This document shows, piece after piece, positions 20,277-30,644 of a stretch of DNA of 64,000 nt. Source of the stretch: Xanthomonas sp. SI (GTDB lineage Bacteria; Pseudomonadota; Gammaproteobacteria; Xanthomonadales; Xanthomonadaceae). A program made the position numbers and the translations under genes. Under the pieces are notes generated by a model. The model ran no database searches. It saw only the letters and a program-made list of their open reading frames with translations, and was not told the DNA's origin. The stretch covers positions 3,906,001 to 3,970,000 of the forward strand of contig NZ_CP051261.1 of the NCBI RefSeq assembly GCF_014236855.1, written 5' to 3'. Within the stretch, counting starts at the first letter, position 1. The number at the start of each line of letters is the position of its first letter.

Positions 20277-22154
20277 TCAGCGCGCCAGCACCCGACGGAT
20301 CTCGTCGAGCGCGCCCGGATCGTCCAGCGTCGACAGGTCACCGGGATCGCGCTGCTCGGCCAGCGCCTGCAGCGAACGCCGCAGCAGCTTGCCCGAGCGC
20401 GTCTTCGGCAATGCCTGCACCAGATACACCTGCGCCGGCCGCGCCACCGCACCGAGCCGCTCCACCACGCATTGCCGCAACTGTTCGGCGATGGAGGCGA
20501 CGGCATCGGCCGATGCCTGCTGTTTCAGCGTGGCGAAGACCACCGGCACCTGGCCCTTCAGTTCGTCGTGCATGCCGATCACCGCCACTTCGGCCACCTG
20601 CGGATGGCCGGCGATGGCTTCTTCGATCTCGCGCGTGCCCAGGCGATGGCCGGCGACATTGATCACGTCGTCGGTGCGGCCAAGGATGAAGGTATAGCCG
20701 TCGTCGTCGCGGATCGCCCAGTCCAGCGAGCTGTACAGCAGTTCATCGAAATGGCTGAAATAGCTGCGCAGGAAACGGGCGTCGTCGTTCCACACCGTGG
20801 TCATGCAGCCCGGCGGCAGCGGCGGCTCGATCACCAGCACGCCCTTGCGCCCGGCCGGCACCTCGATGCCTTGCGGGTCGACGATCTTCATCTTGTAACC
20901 GAGATTGGGAAAGCCCGGCGAACCCGGTTTGACCGGCTTCATTTCCAATCCCGGCAGCAAGGTCAGCGCCGGCCAGCCGGTCTCGGTCTGCCAGTAGTTG
21001 TCGATGATCGGCTTGCCCAGCGCCTCGCCGATCCACAGCGCGGTCGGCTCGTCCAGCGGCTCGCCGGCCAGGAACAGGTACTGCAACGCGCTCAGGTCGT
21101 GGTCGCGGATGTGGCTGACCGGATGCTTCTTCAATACGCGGATCGCGGTCGGCGAGGAGAACATGGTGCGCACCCGGTATTTCTCGCACAGCGCCCACCA
21201 CACGCCCGGATCCGGATTGACCGGCAATCCTTCGTACAGCAGCGAGGTGCAGCCGGCGATCAGCGGACCGTACACGTTGTACGAATGGCCGACCGCCCAG
21301 CCGACATCGGAGGTGGAGAACATCGCCTGCCCGGGCGCGCAATCGAACACCGTGCGCATCGACAGCGCCAGCGCCACCGCGTAGCCGCCGACGTCGCGCT
21401 GCACGCCCTTGGGCTTGCCGGTGGTGCCGGAGGTATACAGCAGGTAGCTGGCTTCGTTGGATTCCAGCCAGGTCACCGGCACCTGCGTATCGCCGACCTG
21501 CGCGCGCAGAGTGGCGTAGTCCACGTCGCGCCCGCCGCGGCGCGGCTGCGCCGGATCCAGTCCGCGCGAGACGATCAGCACCTTCGGCGGCGGCGCGCTG
21601 GCTTCCGCGCAGGCGGCATCGACCAGCGGCTTGTATGGAATGATCTTGCCGCCGCGGCTGCCGGCATCGGCGGCGATCAGCAGCTTCGGCGCCGCATCGT
21701 CGATGCGCAGCGCCAGGTTGTGCGCGGCGAAGCCGCCGAACACCACCGAATGCACCGCGCCGATGCGCGCGCAGGCCAGCATCGCGAACACCGCCTCGGC
21801 CATGTTCGGCATGTAGATGACCACGCGGTCGCCGCGTTGCACGTCCAGGCGCAGCAGCACCGCGGCGAAGGCCACGACCTCGGCGTGCAACTGCGCATAG
21901 GTGAATTCGCGGGTCTGCCCGGTCTCGCTGGACACCGCCACCAGCGCCAGCTGCGCGGCGCGCTCGGGCAGGTGACGGTCTACCGCGTTGTAGCACAGGT
22001 TGGTCAGGCCGCCGCCGAACCAGCGCCGGAACGGCGGGTCGTCGTATTCGAGGATCGCCTGCGGCGGGCGCTGCCAGTGGATCGCCTTGGCCTGCTCCGC
22101 CCAGAACTCCTGCGGCTGCTCGATCGAGCGCCGGTACAGCGTCGCGTAGTCCAT
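20277..22154 (-). CDS. prpE: Propionate--CoA ligase
   Basis: The 625-residue protein is an ANL-superfamily acyl-CoA synthetase close in length to E. coli PrpE (628). It has the acetyl/propionyl-CoA synthetase N-terminal region (MDYATLYRRSIEQPQEFW), the P-loop YTSGTTGKPKG, the core motifs YWQTETGWP and GRTDDVINVAGHRLG, and the C-terminal catalytic Lys region PKTRSGKLLRR. It activates propionate to propionyl-CoA with ATP, feeding the methylcitrate cycle, and probably accepts acetate weakly. The ATG at 22154 matches the family N-terminus; longer starts add unrelated residues. No other prp genes are adjacent, so it is separate from a prpBC operon. Confidence 0.88.
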   Translation of the reverse strand: MDYATLYRRSIEQPQEFWAEQAKAIHWQRPPQAILEYDDPPFRRWFGGGLTNLCYNAVDRHLPERAAQLALVAVSSETGQTREFTYAQLHAEVVAFAAVLLRLDVQRGDRVVIYMPNMAEAVFAMLACARIGAVHSVVFGGFAAHNLALRIDDAAPKLLIAADAGSRGGKIIPYKPLVDAACAEASAPPPKVLIVSRGLDPAQPRRGGRDVDYATLRAQVGDTQVPVTWLESNEASYLLYTSGTTGKPKGVQRDVGGYAVALALSMRTVFDCAPGQAMFSTSDVGWAVGHSYNVYGPLIAGCTSLLYEGLPVNPDPGVWWALCEKYRVRTMFSSPTAIRVLKKHPVSHIRDHDLSALQYLFLAGEPLDEPTALWIGEALGKPIIDNYWQTETGWPALTLLPGLEMKPVKPGSPGFPNLGYKMKIVDPQGIEVPAGRKGVLVIEPPLPPGCMTTVWNDDARFLRSYFSHFDELLYSSLDWAIRDDDGYTFILGRTDDVINVAGHRLGTREIEEAIAGHPQVAEVAVIGMHDELKGQVPVVFATLKQQASADAVASIAEQLRQCVVERLGAVARPAQVYLVQALPKTRSGKLLRRSLQALAEQRDPGDLSTLDDPGALDEIRRVLAR

Positions 22155-22295
22155 GCGGCCCCTCCCAAGGCGATGCACCCACGCCGAGCATAGTCCCTGC
22201 GCGGCGTGGCGTCGTCCGACCTTGGTCGAACGGCGCCGGTGGCCGAATACCTGAATCGAGCCGAGCTGCGAAGCGGCGTCGGCCCGGACCAATCG

Positions 22296-22562
22296 TCAGG
22301 CGTGCCCATCGACCGAGCGCACCAATGTCAGGTTCGCGCAGTCTTCCGACTCAAGCACCCGACCAGCGCTTGGAGTGTCGATCATGACGCCTTGGCCGAA
22401 CTCCGACCGAAACCATTCCCTCGAGGCCGCGTCTTCCTGCGGGGGAAAGTCGCCGGTGCTGACCACAAAGAGCACTGTGGATGGGCTTTCGTCGTCGAAC
22501 CACTTGACCAGGTCGCCGCGGCGGACGGGAATGTCTGTGCCGGGGTAGCGAGGGACAGCCAT
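22296..22562 (-). CDS. Small conserved hypothetical protein
   Basis: This 88-residue soluble protein starts MAVPRYPGTDIPVRRGDLVKW and contains a conserved-looking core, WFDDESPSTVLFVVSTGDFPP, suggestive of a compact beta domain like those in small KOW/SH3-like proteins. I do not recognise a named family. The ATG at 22562 is 11 bp after the stop of the S9 peptidase, so the two are probably co-transcribed. An upstream ATG at 22643 would overlap the peptidase by some 70 bp and is less likely. Confidence 0.6.
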   Translation of the reverse strand: MAVPRYPGTDIPVRRGDLVKWFDDESPSTVLFVVSTGDFPPQEDAASREWFRSEFGQGVMIDTPSAGRVLESEDCANLTLVRSVDGHA

Positions 22563-22573
22563 GGCACGGCCGA

Positions 22574-25078
22574 CTACCGCTTCTGCGCTGCCGCTTTCGC
22601 CTCCGCACGCGGCGGCGCATGCTTCACGTAGCGGTCGAACCACTCCAGCATCTCCGCCACCACGTCCTCGTTGGACTCGCGCGCGCTATACCAGTGCGGC
22701 TCGAACGGCAGCAGCACCAGCCGCGCGGTACCGCCGTTGCCGCGGATCGCCTGGAACAGCCGCGGCGCCTGGGTGGTTTCGGTGCCGGGATTGGCGTCGT
22801 CCATGCCGTGCACGATCAGCAGCGGCTCGTCGATCTTGTCGGCGTGGAAGAACGCCGAGGCCTGCGCGTACACCTCCGGCGCCGCCCAGAACGAACGCCG
22901 CTCGTTCTGGAAGCCGAACGGGGTCAGGGTCTTGTTGTAGCTGCCGCTGGTGGCCACGCCGGCGCGGAACAGGTCGGTATGCGCCAGCAGGTTGGCCGCC
23001 ATCAGCGCGCCGTGGCTGTGGCCGGTGACGCCGATCCGCTGGCGATCGACCACGCCCAGCTCCACCGCCTTGTCCACCGCCGCGGTGGCGTTGTCCACCA
23101 GCTGCTGCAGATAGGTGTCGTAGGCGGTCTTGGGATCGCCGACGATCGGGAACGCGGTGTCGTCGATGATCGCGTAGCCGGCCAGCAACAGCAGCTGGTA
23201 GGAGCTCAGGCGGGTGAAATCGCGCTCGTTGGCGCCGCTGACCTGGCCGGCCTTGGACGGGTCGGCGTAGTCCAGCGGATAGGCGTACAGGATCGCCGGC
23301 ACCCGCGTGCCTTCCTTGTAGCCCGGCGGCGTGTACAGGGTGAACGACAGTTCCACCCCGTCCTTGCGCTTGTAGGTCACCAGCCGCTTCTTGATCTGCC
23401 GCACCAGCGGCGTCGGATCGGGGAAACGGGTGACCGGCGCGACGCTCGATGCGTAGACCGCTTCGCCCGCCGCCGCAGCGGGCTGCGCCTGGCCCAGCGC
23501 GCGCAGGTACACGTTCGGCGGATCGGTCGGCGACTGGCGCCAGGTCAGCAACCGGGTGGTGTCGTCGCCGGCGAACCCGGCGAACACCTCGTCGACGCTG
23601 GCATCGCTGCGGAACAGGCGCTCGGTCTTGCCGCTGGCCAGGTCGTAGCGGTCCAGGAACGCGCGGTCGCCGGCCGGCGTGGCGCCCTGCCCGCTCAGGA
23701 ACAGCGCGCCGCGATCCTCGTGCAGCACCGCTTCGCCGTTGGCCAGCACGCGCAGTTCCGGGGTGCCGGGATCGGCGTACAGATCGTCGGTGGACAGGTC
23801 GAACAGCACGCGCCCGGGCGTGCCGGCGCGGTCGGCGTCGAGCAGCGTGGTGCGCCGCCAGTGACGGTTTTCGTCGTATTCGTCCAGCAGCGCCTGCCCG
23901 CCCTGGGCGAACCAGGACAGGCCGGCGTAGCGCTGGGTCACCCGCGCCAGCTCGCGCGGCTTGGCGGTGAACGGCGCCGCCAGGGTCAGCAGCTTGTCGC
24001 GCGCGGGCACGGTGGCTTTCCAGTCGCCGCCGTCCAGCGCCTCGGCCCAGACCAGCGTGGCCGGCTGGTTGGCCCGCCAGGAATACGCACGCGGGCCGGT
24101 CGGCACGCCCTGCACCGGCACCCGGTCGGCGACCGGCAGATCGGCCAGCACACGCTCGCCGCCATTGGACAGATCCAGCACCGCCACATCGTGGGCAAAA
24201 CGCGCATAGGTGGTGACGTAGGAATACGGCCGCTTGAGCCGCTCCACGCGCACATGGCGGCCGTCGGGCGCGCCATCGACCGCGGTATAGACCGCCGGCG
24301 CGCCGACCTTGCTCTGCTTGCCGCTGGCCGCATCGACGGTGAGCAACTGCGAGATGGCGTAGTACGCGAACAGCGCCTCGTCCTCGGGACTGGACAGCGT
24401 ATCGCGCGCCTCGTAGGTGCTGCTCTCGCCCTTGCCCTGGATGGTTTCCTTGACCTCCGGACCCGGCGGCACCGCGGCCTTGCGCGGCGCGGCGCCCAGG
24501 TTCTGCGGCACGGTCTTCAGCAGCAGCGTGTCGCTGCCGCCCAGCCACTGGATCTCGCCGCCCAGCACCGGGTTGAGCTGCACGCCGTCGATGCGGCGCA
24601 CGTTGCCGGTGGCGACGTCGCCCAGCCACAGCTCGACGCGGTCGGCGGCGGTGTTGTTGAAGGCGAAACGGCGCCCGTCCGGCGACCACACCGGCAGCGC
24701 CGGACAGGCACCGGCCGGCAAGGTCACCGCGGTCTGCTTGCCGCTGGCCACATCGACCAGGCTGAAGCCTTCCAGGCAGGCACGGATGCCGTAGCCGTTG
24801 GACATGTCGTGACGGCTGTGGCTGCGCGGCTCCACGCGCACGCCGGCCAGCTTCAGGTACGGCTCGGCGACGCGCGCGATCGGCGGATACTGGGTGCGCT
24901 GCACCAGCAGCAGGGTCTTGCCGGTGGGATCCAGGCGCGGCGACGGATTCAGCGGCGCGCGCATGACTCCCAACAGCGGCTCGGGCGGCTGGCGGTAACC
25001 GCTGTCGGCGGCCGCAGCGGCAAACGGCAACAGGCTGGCGACGGCCAGCACCCCGATCCAGCGATACGGCACGAGCAT
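22574..25078 (-). CDS. Exported S9-family prolyl-oligopeptidase-type peptidase (glutamyl-endopeptidase-like)
   Basis: The 834-residue protein has a signal peptide (MLVPYRWIGVLAVASLLPF then AAAAADS), an N-terminal beta-propeller of about 560 residues, and a C-terminal alpha/beta hydrolase. The nucleophile elbow is GVTGHSHGALMAANLLAH, the acidic residue lies in IVHGMDDANPGTET, and the His in LPFEPHWYSARES. These and the LTPFGFQNERR segment match the plant chloroplast glutamyl endopeptidase group (S9D), so cleavage after Glu in peptides is plausible; the usual GHSYG is GHSHG here. Peptide degradation in the periplasm is the likely role. A small gene follows after 11 bp. Confidence 0.88.
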   Translation of the reverse strand: MLVPYRWIGVLAVASLLPFAAAAADSGYRQPPEPLLGVMRAPLNPSPRLDPTGKTLLLVQRTQYPPIARVAEPYLKLAGVRVEPRSHSRHDMSNGYGIRACLEGFSLVDVASGKQTAVTLPAGACPALPVWSPDGRRFAFNNTAADRVELWLGDVATGNVRRIDGVQLNPVLGGEIQWLGGSDTLLLKTVPQNLGAAPRKAAVPPGPEVKETIQGKGESSTYEARDTLSSPEDEALFAYYAISQLLTVDAASGKQSKVGAPAVYTAVDGAPDGRHVRVERLKRPYSYVTTYARFAHDVAVLDLSNGGERVLADLPVADRVPVQGVPTGPRAYSWRANQPATLVWAEALDGGDWKATVPARDKLLTLAAPFTAKPRELARVTQRYAGLSWFAQGGQALLDEYDENRHWRRTTLLDADRAGTPGRVLFDLSTDDLYADPGTPELRVLANGEAVLHEDRGALFLSGQGATPAGDRAFLDRYDLASGKTERLFRSDASVDEVFAGFAGDDTTRLLTWRQSPTDPPNVYLRALGQAQPAAAAGEAVYASSVAPVTRFPDPTPLVRQIKKRLVTYKRKDGVELSFTLYTPPGYKEGTRVPAILYAYPLDYADPSKAGQVSGANERDFTRLSSYQLLLLAGYAIIDDTAFPIVGDPKTAYDTYLQQLVDNATAAVDKAVELGVVDRQRIGVTGHSHGALMAANLLAHTDLFRAGVATSGSYNKTLTPFGFQNERRSFWAAPEVYAQASAFFHADKIDEPLLIVHGMDDANPGTETTQAPRLFQAIRGNGGTARLVLLPFEPHWYSARESNEDVVAEMLEWFDRYVKHAPPRAEAKAAAQKR

Positions 25079-25163
25079 GAGGTTGTTCCCCTGGCGAATG
25101 ACCGAGGAAACGTAGCACAACGGTGCGCCGCAGGACCGCCGCGAGCAGCGCCGACGCGGCGCC

Positions 25164-25901
25164 CTAGTGCGCGGCTTTGCCGGTCTCGGCCACGATCTCG
25201 CACTTGGCCTTGCCGCCCTGCTCGGCGGCGCAATACTTTTTCGCGGCCCGACGCGCCTGTCCGGCGCTATTGCCTTCGGAGGCATACAGCTCGCCGTCTG
25301 CGCCGAGGGCCATCGCCGCATGGGCAAGCTGGTGCACATAGGCAAAGCAATCCGGCTCGCCACCGCACAGCTGCAGCACGGCCTGCCGGGCATCGCGGCG
25401 GCGCGTGCCGCCGGCCGCAGCGTAGGCCTTCTGCTGCTTGCCGTTGTAGCCGAGCGCGCTGAAGGGCCAGTACACCGCGCGGCCGCCGCTGCCGGCCGAG
25501 ACCACGACGTCGCAGCGCGCACCGGGCCTGGCCAGCACGCATTGCCGCAACGCCTCGTCCGCCGTCGCGGCGTAGCCGATGGCGTCGTCGTCGGAAGCGG
25601 CCAGGTAGAAGTAATCGTCGTAGAAACTCACCACCAGGCAGGACGGTCCGCAGTCGCGTTGCGCAGCCGCCTTGGCTTGGTCGGCGTCGCTGTAGTTCCA
25701 CACCGACCCCATCGCCCGGCTCGCCGGATCCAGCGCGACTGCGCCGGCCAACCACTCGCACTGGCTTTGCAGCACGGGCTGATTGTTGGCGTACATGCCG
25801 ACCACCACGTCCTGGCAGGACTGCCAGGCCTTCGCCGATCCCGACCATCCCAATCCCGCCGCCATCAGCAGCAGCAGCAAGCCCCACATCCGTTGGTTCA
25901 T
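25164..25901 (-). CDS. Exported DUF4189-like cysteine-rich protein
   Basis: The 245-residue protein starts at 25901 with a signal peptide (MNQRMWGLLLLLMAAGLGW then SGSAKA). Repeated short units follow: GSVWNYSDADQAKAAAQRDC, YAATADEALRQCVLARPG and LYASEGNSAGQARRAAKKYC, each an aromatic/Ala stretch ending in Cys. This is the pattern of DUF4189-type domains found in secreted proteins, probably disulfide-bonded. Function is unknown; immunity-like or envelope roles have been suggested for relatives only loosely. The gene is separated from the S9 peptidase by 85 bp on the same strand. Confidence 0.65.
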   Translation of the reverse strand: MNQRMWGLLLLLMAAGLGWSGSAKAWQSCQDVVVGMYANNQPVLQSQCEWLAGAVALDPASRAMGSVWNYSDADQAKAAAQRDCGPSCLVVSFYDDYFYLAASDDDAIGYAATADEALRQCVLARPGARCDVVVSAGSGGRAVYWPFSALGYNGKQQKAYAAAGGTRRRDARQAVLQLCGGEPDCFAYVHQLAHAAMALGADGELYASEGNSAGQARRAAKKYCAAEQGGKAKCEIVAETGKAAH

Positions 25902-26008
25902 TCGTGCCTTCCATGCCCGTTTCGAGTCGCGCATTCTAAATGCTGCCGATTGCGCATTGGGAACAATCGCGCATGCGCCCACGCCGCGAGGCGGCCCACC
26001 GGCCGACC

Positions 26009-26038
26009 AAAAAAAACGCCGGGCAAGCCCGGCGTTTT
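26009..26038 (-). terminator. Intrinsic terminator after mdh
   Basis: An eight-pair GC stem (CGCCGGGC with GCCCGGCG, tight turn) at 26017-26034 is followed on the minus strand by eight T residues. It lies 24 bp beyond the mdh stop codon and is the natural end of the leftward ppiB-trx-mdh transcript. Four T residues also follow on the plus strand. Confidence 0.85.
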
Positions 26039-26061
26039 CGGTACCGCGATCGCAGGTGCGA

Positions 26062-27463
<1,402 letters not shown>

Positions 27464-27547
27464 CGAGGGTCGGGCGCGGCAAGCAACCGGGAAATGTTAG
27501 CACGCAGGCCATCTGCGACCGGCCGCCAGGGCCGGTCGCGGCGGCAC

Positions 27548-28042
27548 TCAGGCGTCGAGCAGGCGGTTCCACTCGGCGACGCGGTCGGCCTTGGCCGCCA
27601 GCACCGCATCGGTGTCGCCTTCGATGGTGATCTTGTTGATCGCATCGCCCTGGGCGACGCTGTCGACCACGTCCAGGCCCTGGGTCACCTTGCCGAACAC
27701 GGTGTGCTTGCCGTCCAGCCACGGGGTGGCGGTGTGGGTGATGAAGAACTGGCTGCCGTTGGTGCTGGGACCGGCATTGGCCATCGACAGCACGCCGCGC
27801 TCGTGGCGCACGCCGTTGTCGGTCTCGTCCTCGAACCGGTAGCCCGGGCCGCCGCGGCCGGAGCCTTCCGGGCAGCCGCCCTGGATCATGAAATCGGCGA
27901 TCACGCGGTGGAAGCTCAGCCCGTCGTAGAAGCCGCGCTTGGCCAGGTTCACGAAGTTGGCCACGGTCAGCGGCGCCTTGTCGGGGTACAGCTCGATCGT
28001 GATCGGGCCGCGGGCGGTGTCGAAATGGGCGATCAGGGACAT
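27548..28042 (-). CDS. ppiB: Cytoplasmic cyclophilin-type peptidyl-prolyl isomerase
   Basis: The 164-residue protein equals E. coli PpiB in length and has no signal peptide. The cyclophilin core is clear: [13 protein letters not shown], the GPGYRFEDE region, [18 protein letters not shown] and [15 protein letters not shown]. It catalyses cis-trans isomerisation of X-Pro bonds during protein folding. The start at 28042 ([12 protein letters not shown]) is the family start; longer readings run back into the typA gene on the opposite strand. It is divergent from typA across a 189-bp promoter region and heads the ppiB-trx-mdh unit. Confidence 0.93.
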   Translation of the reverse strand: MSLIAHFDTARGPITIELYPDKAPLTVANFVNLAKRGFYDGLSFHRVIADFMIQGGCPEGSGRGGPGYRFEDETDNGVRHERGVLSMANAGPSTNGSQFFITHTATPWLDGKHTVFGKVTQGLDVVDSVAQGDAINKITIEGDTDAVLAAKADRVAEWNRLLDA

Positions 28043-28177
28043 GGGATTCCTTGGAAACGGGGGCGTCATTTGGGGCGCATAGGATACACGGCGGCCTGTT
28101 TGGCCCGCTTCCGGCACCGCCGGCAGCGCCATCGCCGCCGCCTGAATCCTGAACCGGCAGGCGCGTCCGGATACAGG

Positions 28178-28183
28178 TATAAT
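28178..28183 (+). promoter_or_regulatory. Candidate -10 of the typA promoter
   Basis: A perfect TATAAT lies at 28178-28183, 48 bp upstream of the typA start. The -35 region at 17 bp spacing (CGGCAG) is poor, so an activator or strong discriminator may be needed. The leader between here and the ATG is strikingly pyrimidine-rich (TTACTCTCCTTCCTTTCTGG) and lacks an AGGAG ribosome site. Confidence 0.6.
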
Positions 28184-28231
28184 AGCGGGCTTACTCTCCT
28201 TCCTTTCTGGCGCCGGTTGGCCCCCTTTCGC

Positions 28232-30061
28232 ATGTCCATCGAAAATCTTCGCAATATCGCCATCGTCGCCCACGTCGATCATGGCAAGACCACTCTCGTC
28301 GACTGCCTGCTGAAGCAGTCCGGCACCCTCTCCGAGCGCACGGTGCTGGCCGAGCGCGTGATGGACAGCAACGATCAGGAAAAGGAACGTGGCATCACGA
28401 TCCTGGCCAAGAACACGGCCATCACCTGGCAGGGCAACCGCATCAACATCGTCGACACCCCCGGACACGCCGACTTCGGCGGCGAAGTGGAACGTGTGCT
28501 GTCGATGGTGGACTCGGTGCTGATCCTGGTCGACGCGATGGACGGGCCGATGCCGCAGACCCGCTTCGTGACCCAGAAGGCCTTCGCGATGGGCTTCAAG
28601 CCGATCGTGGTGGTCAACAAGATCGACCGTCCGGGCGCGCGTCCTGACTGGGTGATCGACCAGGTGTTCGACCTGTTCGACAAGCTCGGCGCGACCAACG
28701 AGCAGCTCGACTTCCCGATCGTCTACGCTTCGGCGCTGCACGGCTACGCGAGCCTGGACGACAGCGCCCGCGAAGGCGACATGACCCCGCTGTACGAAGC
28801 GATCATGAAGCACGTGGCGCCGCCGCAGGTGGACCCGGACGGTCCGTTCCAGATGCGCATCAGCCAGCTGGACTACAACAACTTCGTCGGCCTGATCGGC
28901 ATCGGCCGCATCCAGCGCGGCAAGGTCAAGAAGAACATGCCGGTCAGCATCGTCGACCGCGAAGGCAAGAAGCGCCAGGGCAAGATCCTGCAGGTGCTGG
29001 GCTTCATGGGCCTGGAGCGGGTGGAAGTGGAAGAGGCCGAGGCCGGCGACATCGTCGCCATCTCCGGCGTCGCCGACATGAGCATCTCCGACACCATCTG
29101 CGCCCTGGACACCCCGGAAGCGCTGCCGGCGCTGACCGTGGACGAACCGACCATCTCGATGACCTTCCAGGTCAACAACTCGCCGTTCGCCGGCAGCAAG
29201 GAACACAGCGGCGGCAAGTTCATCACCAGCCGCCAGATCCGCGAGCGCCTGGAGCGCGAGACGCTGCACAACGTCGCGCTGAAGGTCGAGGAAGGCTCGG
29301 ACCCGGACAAGTTCCTGGTCTCCGGCCGCGGCGAGCTGCACCTGTCGGTGCTGATCGAGAACATGCGCCGCGAAGGCTTCGAGCTGGCGGTGTCGCGCCC
29401 GGAAGTCATCGTCAAGGAAATCGACGGCAAGCTGATGGAGCCGGTCGAGCAGCTGGTGGTGGACATCGAAGAGCAGCACCAGGGCGGCGTGATGGAGAAG
29501 CTGGGCGTGCGCAAGGGCCAGCTGAAGAACATGGAGCCGGACGGCAAGGGCCGCGTGCGCCTGGACTACATGATCCCGGCGCGTGGCCTGATCGGCTTCC
29601 AGAACGAGTTCCGCACCCTGACCCAGGGTTCGGGCCTGCTGTTCCACGTGTTCGACCATTACGGCCCGAAGGAACAGGGCGCCATCGCCAAGCGCCAGAA
29701 CGGCGTGATGATCGCCAACGCCGCCGGCGCCACCCCCGCCTACTCGCTGGGGCCGCTGGAAGAGCGTGGCCGCCTGTTCGCCGCCGAAGGCGACAACGTG
29801 TACGAAGGCCAGCTGATCGGTATCCACTCCAAGGACAACGATCTGACCGTCAACGCGATCAAGACCAAGCCGCTGACCAACATGCGCGCCTCGGGCAAGG
29901 ACGATGCGATCAAGCTGACCCCGGCGATCAAGTACACGCTGGAGCAGGCGCTGGACTTCATCGAGGACGACGAGCTGGTCGAAGTCACCCCGAAGGAAAT
30001 CCGCCTGCGCAAGAAGTTCCTGACCGAAAGCGATCGCAAGCGCGCCGGTCGCGGCGGCTGA
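28232..30061 (+). CDS. typA: Translational GTPase TypA/BipA
   Basis: The 609-residue GTPase has G1 AHVDHGKTT (about 13-21), G3 [11 protein letters not shown]4 NKID (129-132), then EF-G-like domains II, III and V and the BipA-specific C-terminal domain ([24 protein letters not shown] end). It binds the 70S ribosome and assists 50S assembly and translation under stress and cold. The ATG at 28232 has no clear Shine-Dalgarno sequence; the leader is pyrimidine-rich. It is divergent from ppiB and followed after 13 bp by a small membrane-protein gene. Confidence 0.95.
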   Translation: MSIENLRNIAIVAHVDHGKTTLVDCLLKQSGTLSERTVLAERVMDSNDQEKERGITILAKNTAITWQGNRINIVDTPGHADFGGEVERVLSMVDSVLILVDAMDGPMPQTRFVTQKAFAMGFKPIVVVNKIDRPGARPDWVIDQVFDLFDKLGATNEQLDFPIVYASALHGYASLDDSAREGDMTPLYEAIMKHVAPPQVDPDGPFQMRISQLDYNNFVGLIGIGRIQRGKVKKNMPVSIVDREGKKRQGKILQVLGFMGLERVEVEEAEAGDIVAISGVADMSISDTICALDTPEALPALTVDEPTISMTFQVNNSPFAGSKEHSGGKFITSRQIRERLERETLHNVALKVEEGSDPDKFLVSGRGELHLSVLIENMRREGFELAVSRPEVIVKEIDGKLMEPVEQLVVDIEEQHQGGVMEKLGVRKGQLKNMEPDGKGRVRLDYMIPARGLIGFQNEFRTLTQGSGLLFHVFDHYGPKEQGAIAKRQNGVMIANAAGATPAYSLGPLEERGRLFAAEGDNVYEGQLIGIHSKDNDLTVNAIKTKPLTNMRASGKDDAIKLTPAIKYTLEQALDFIEDDELVEVTPKEIRLRKKFLTESDRKRAGRGG

Positions 30062-30074
30062 TCGCCGAGTTCCC

Positions 30075-30557
30075 GTGGCCAGCAAGAAGGCGTACAACCC
30101 GGATCCGCATGCGCATCCGGGCCTGCACCTGATCGCACTGCTGGAGGCCGGCAAAGGCCTGCTGGCGGTGCTCGCGGCCACGGGTCTGGAACTGATGGGT
30201 CCGCTGCCGCTGCGCGCGGCGGTGGGCCGGCTGATCGTCCGCTTCAGCCTGGACCCCGAGCACGGCGCTCTGCCGTCGCTGCTCACCATGATCAATCCCG
30301 GCGCGGTACATCTTGCCGCCGCCGGCATGCTCGCCTACGGCGTGCTGCACATCGTCGAAGCCTGGGGCCTGTGGCGCGCCAAGGCCTGGGCGTCGATGCT
30401 GGGCTGCATCTCCGCCGCCATCTATCTGCCGTTCGACATCTACGCGATCGTGCGCCATCCCGGCTGGGCCGCGTGGGCGGTCCTGGCGATCAACCTCGCC
30501 GTGGTCGGCATCCTGGCCCGCGACCTGGTCCGGCGCCGGCGGCGTCCCGCGCACTGA
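30075..30557 (+). CDS. DUF2127-type small inner-membrane protein
   Basis: The 160-residue protein begins with GTG at 30075 ([35 protein letters not shown]). It has about four membrane helices and a basic C-terminal tail (RRRRRPAH), matching the DUF2127 pattern (HxIALLEAx[21 protein letters not shown]). Function is unknown. It is 13 bp after typA, so it is very likely translated from the same mRNA, though no functional link is known. Confidence 0.8.
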   Translation: MASKKAYNPDPHAHPGLHLIALLEAGKGLLAVLAATGLELMGPLPLRAAVGRLIVRFSLDPEHGALPSLLTMINPGAVHLAAAGMLAYGVLHIVEAWGLWRAKAWASMLGCISAAIYLPFDIYAIVRHPGWAAWAVLAINLAVVGILARDLVRRRRRPAH

Positions 30558-30644
30558 GCGCAGGCGGGCATCAGCCCGCACCGGTTTGCCAATCCCCATA
30601 ACGCTGCGTAGCCTCCTGGAGAACGACTCCCGGGGAATGCGCCG

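Noticed and set aside
27548..30328. A minus-strand frame of 926 codons opposite typA leading into ppiB
   Set aside because: Only the last 164 codons match a protein (cyclophilin); the rest is antisense to typA.
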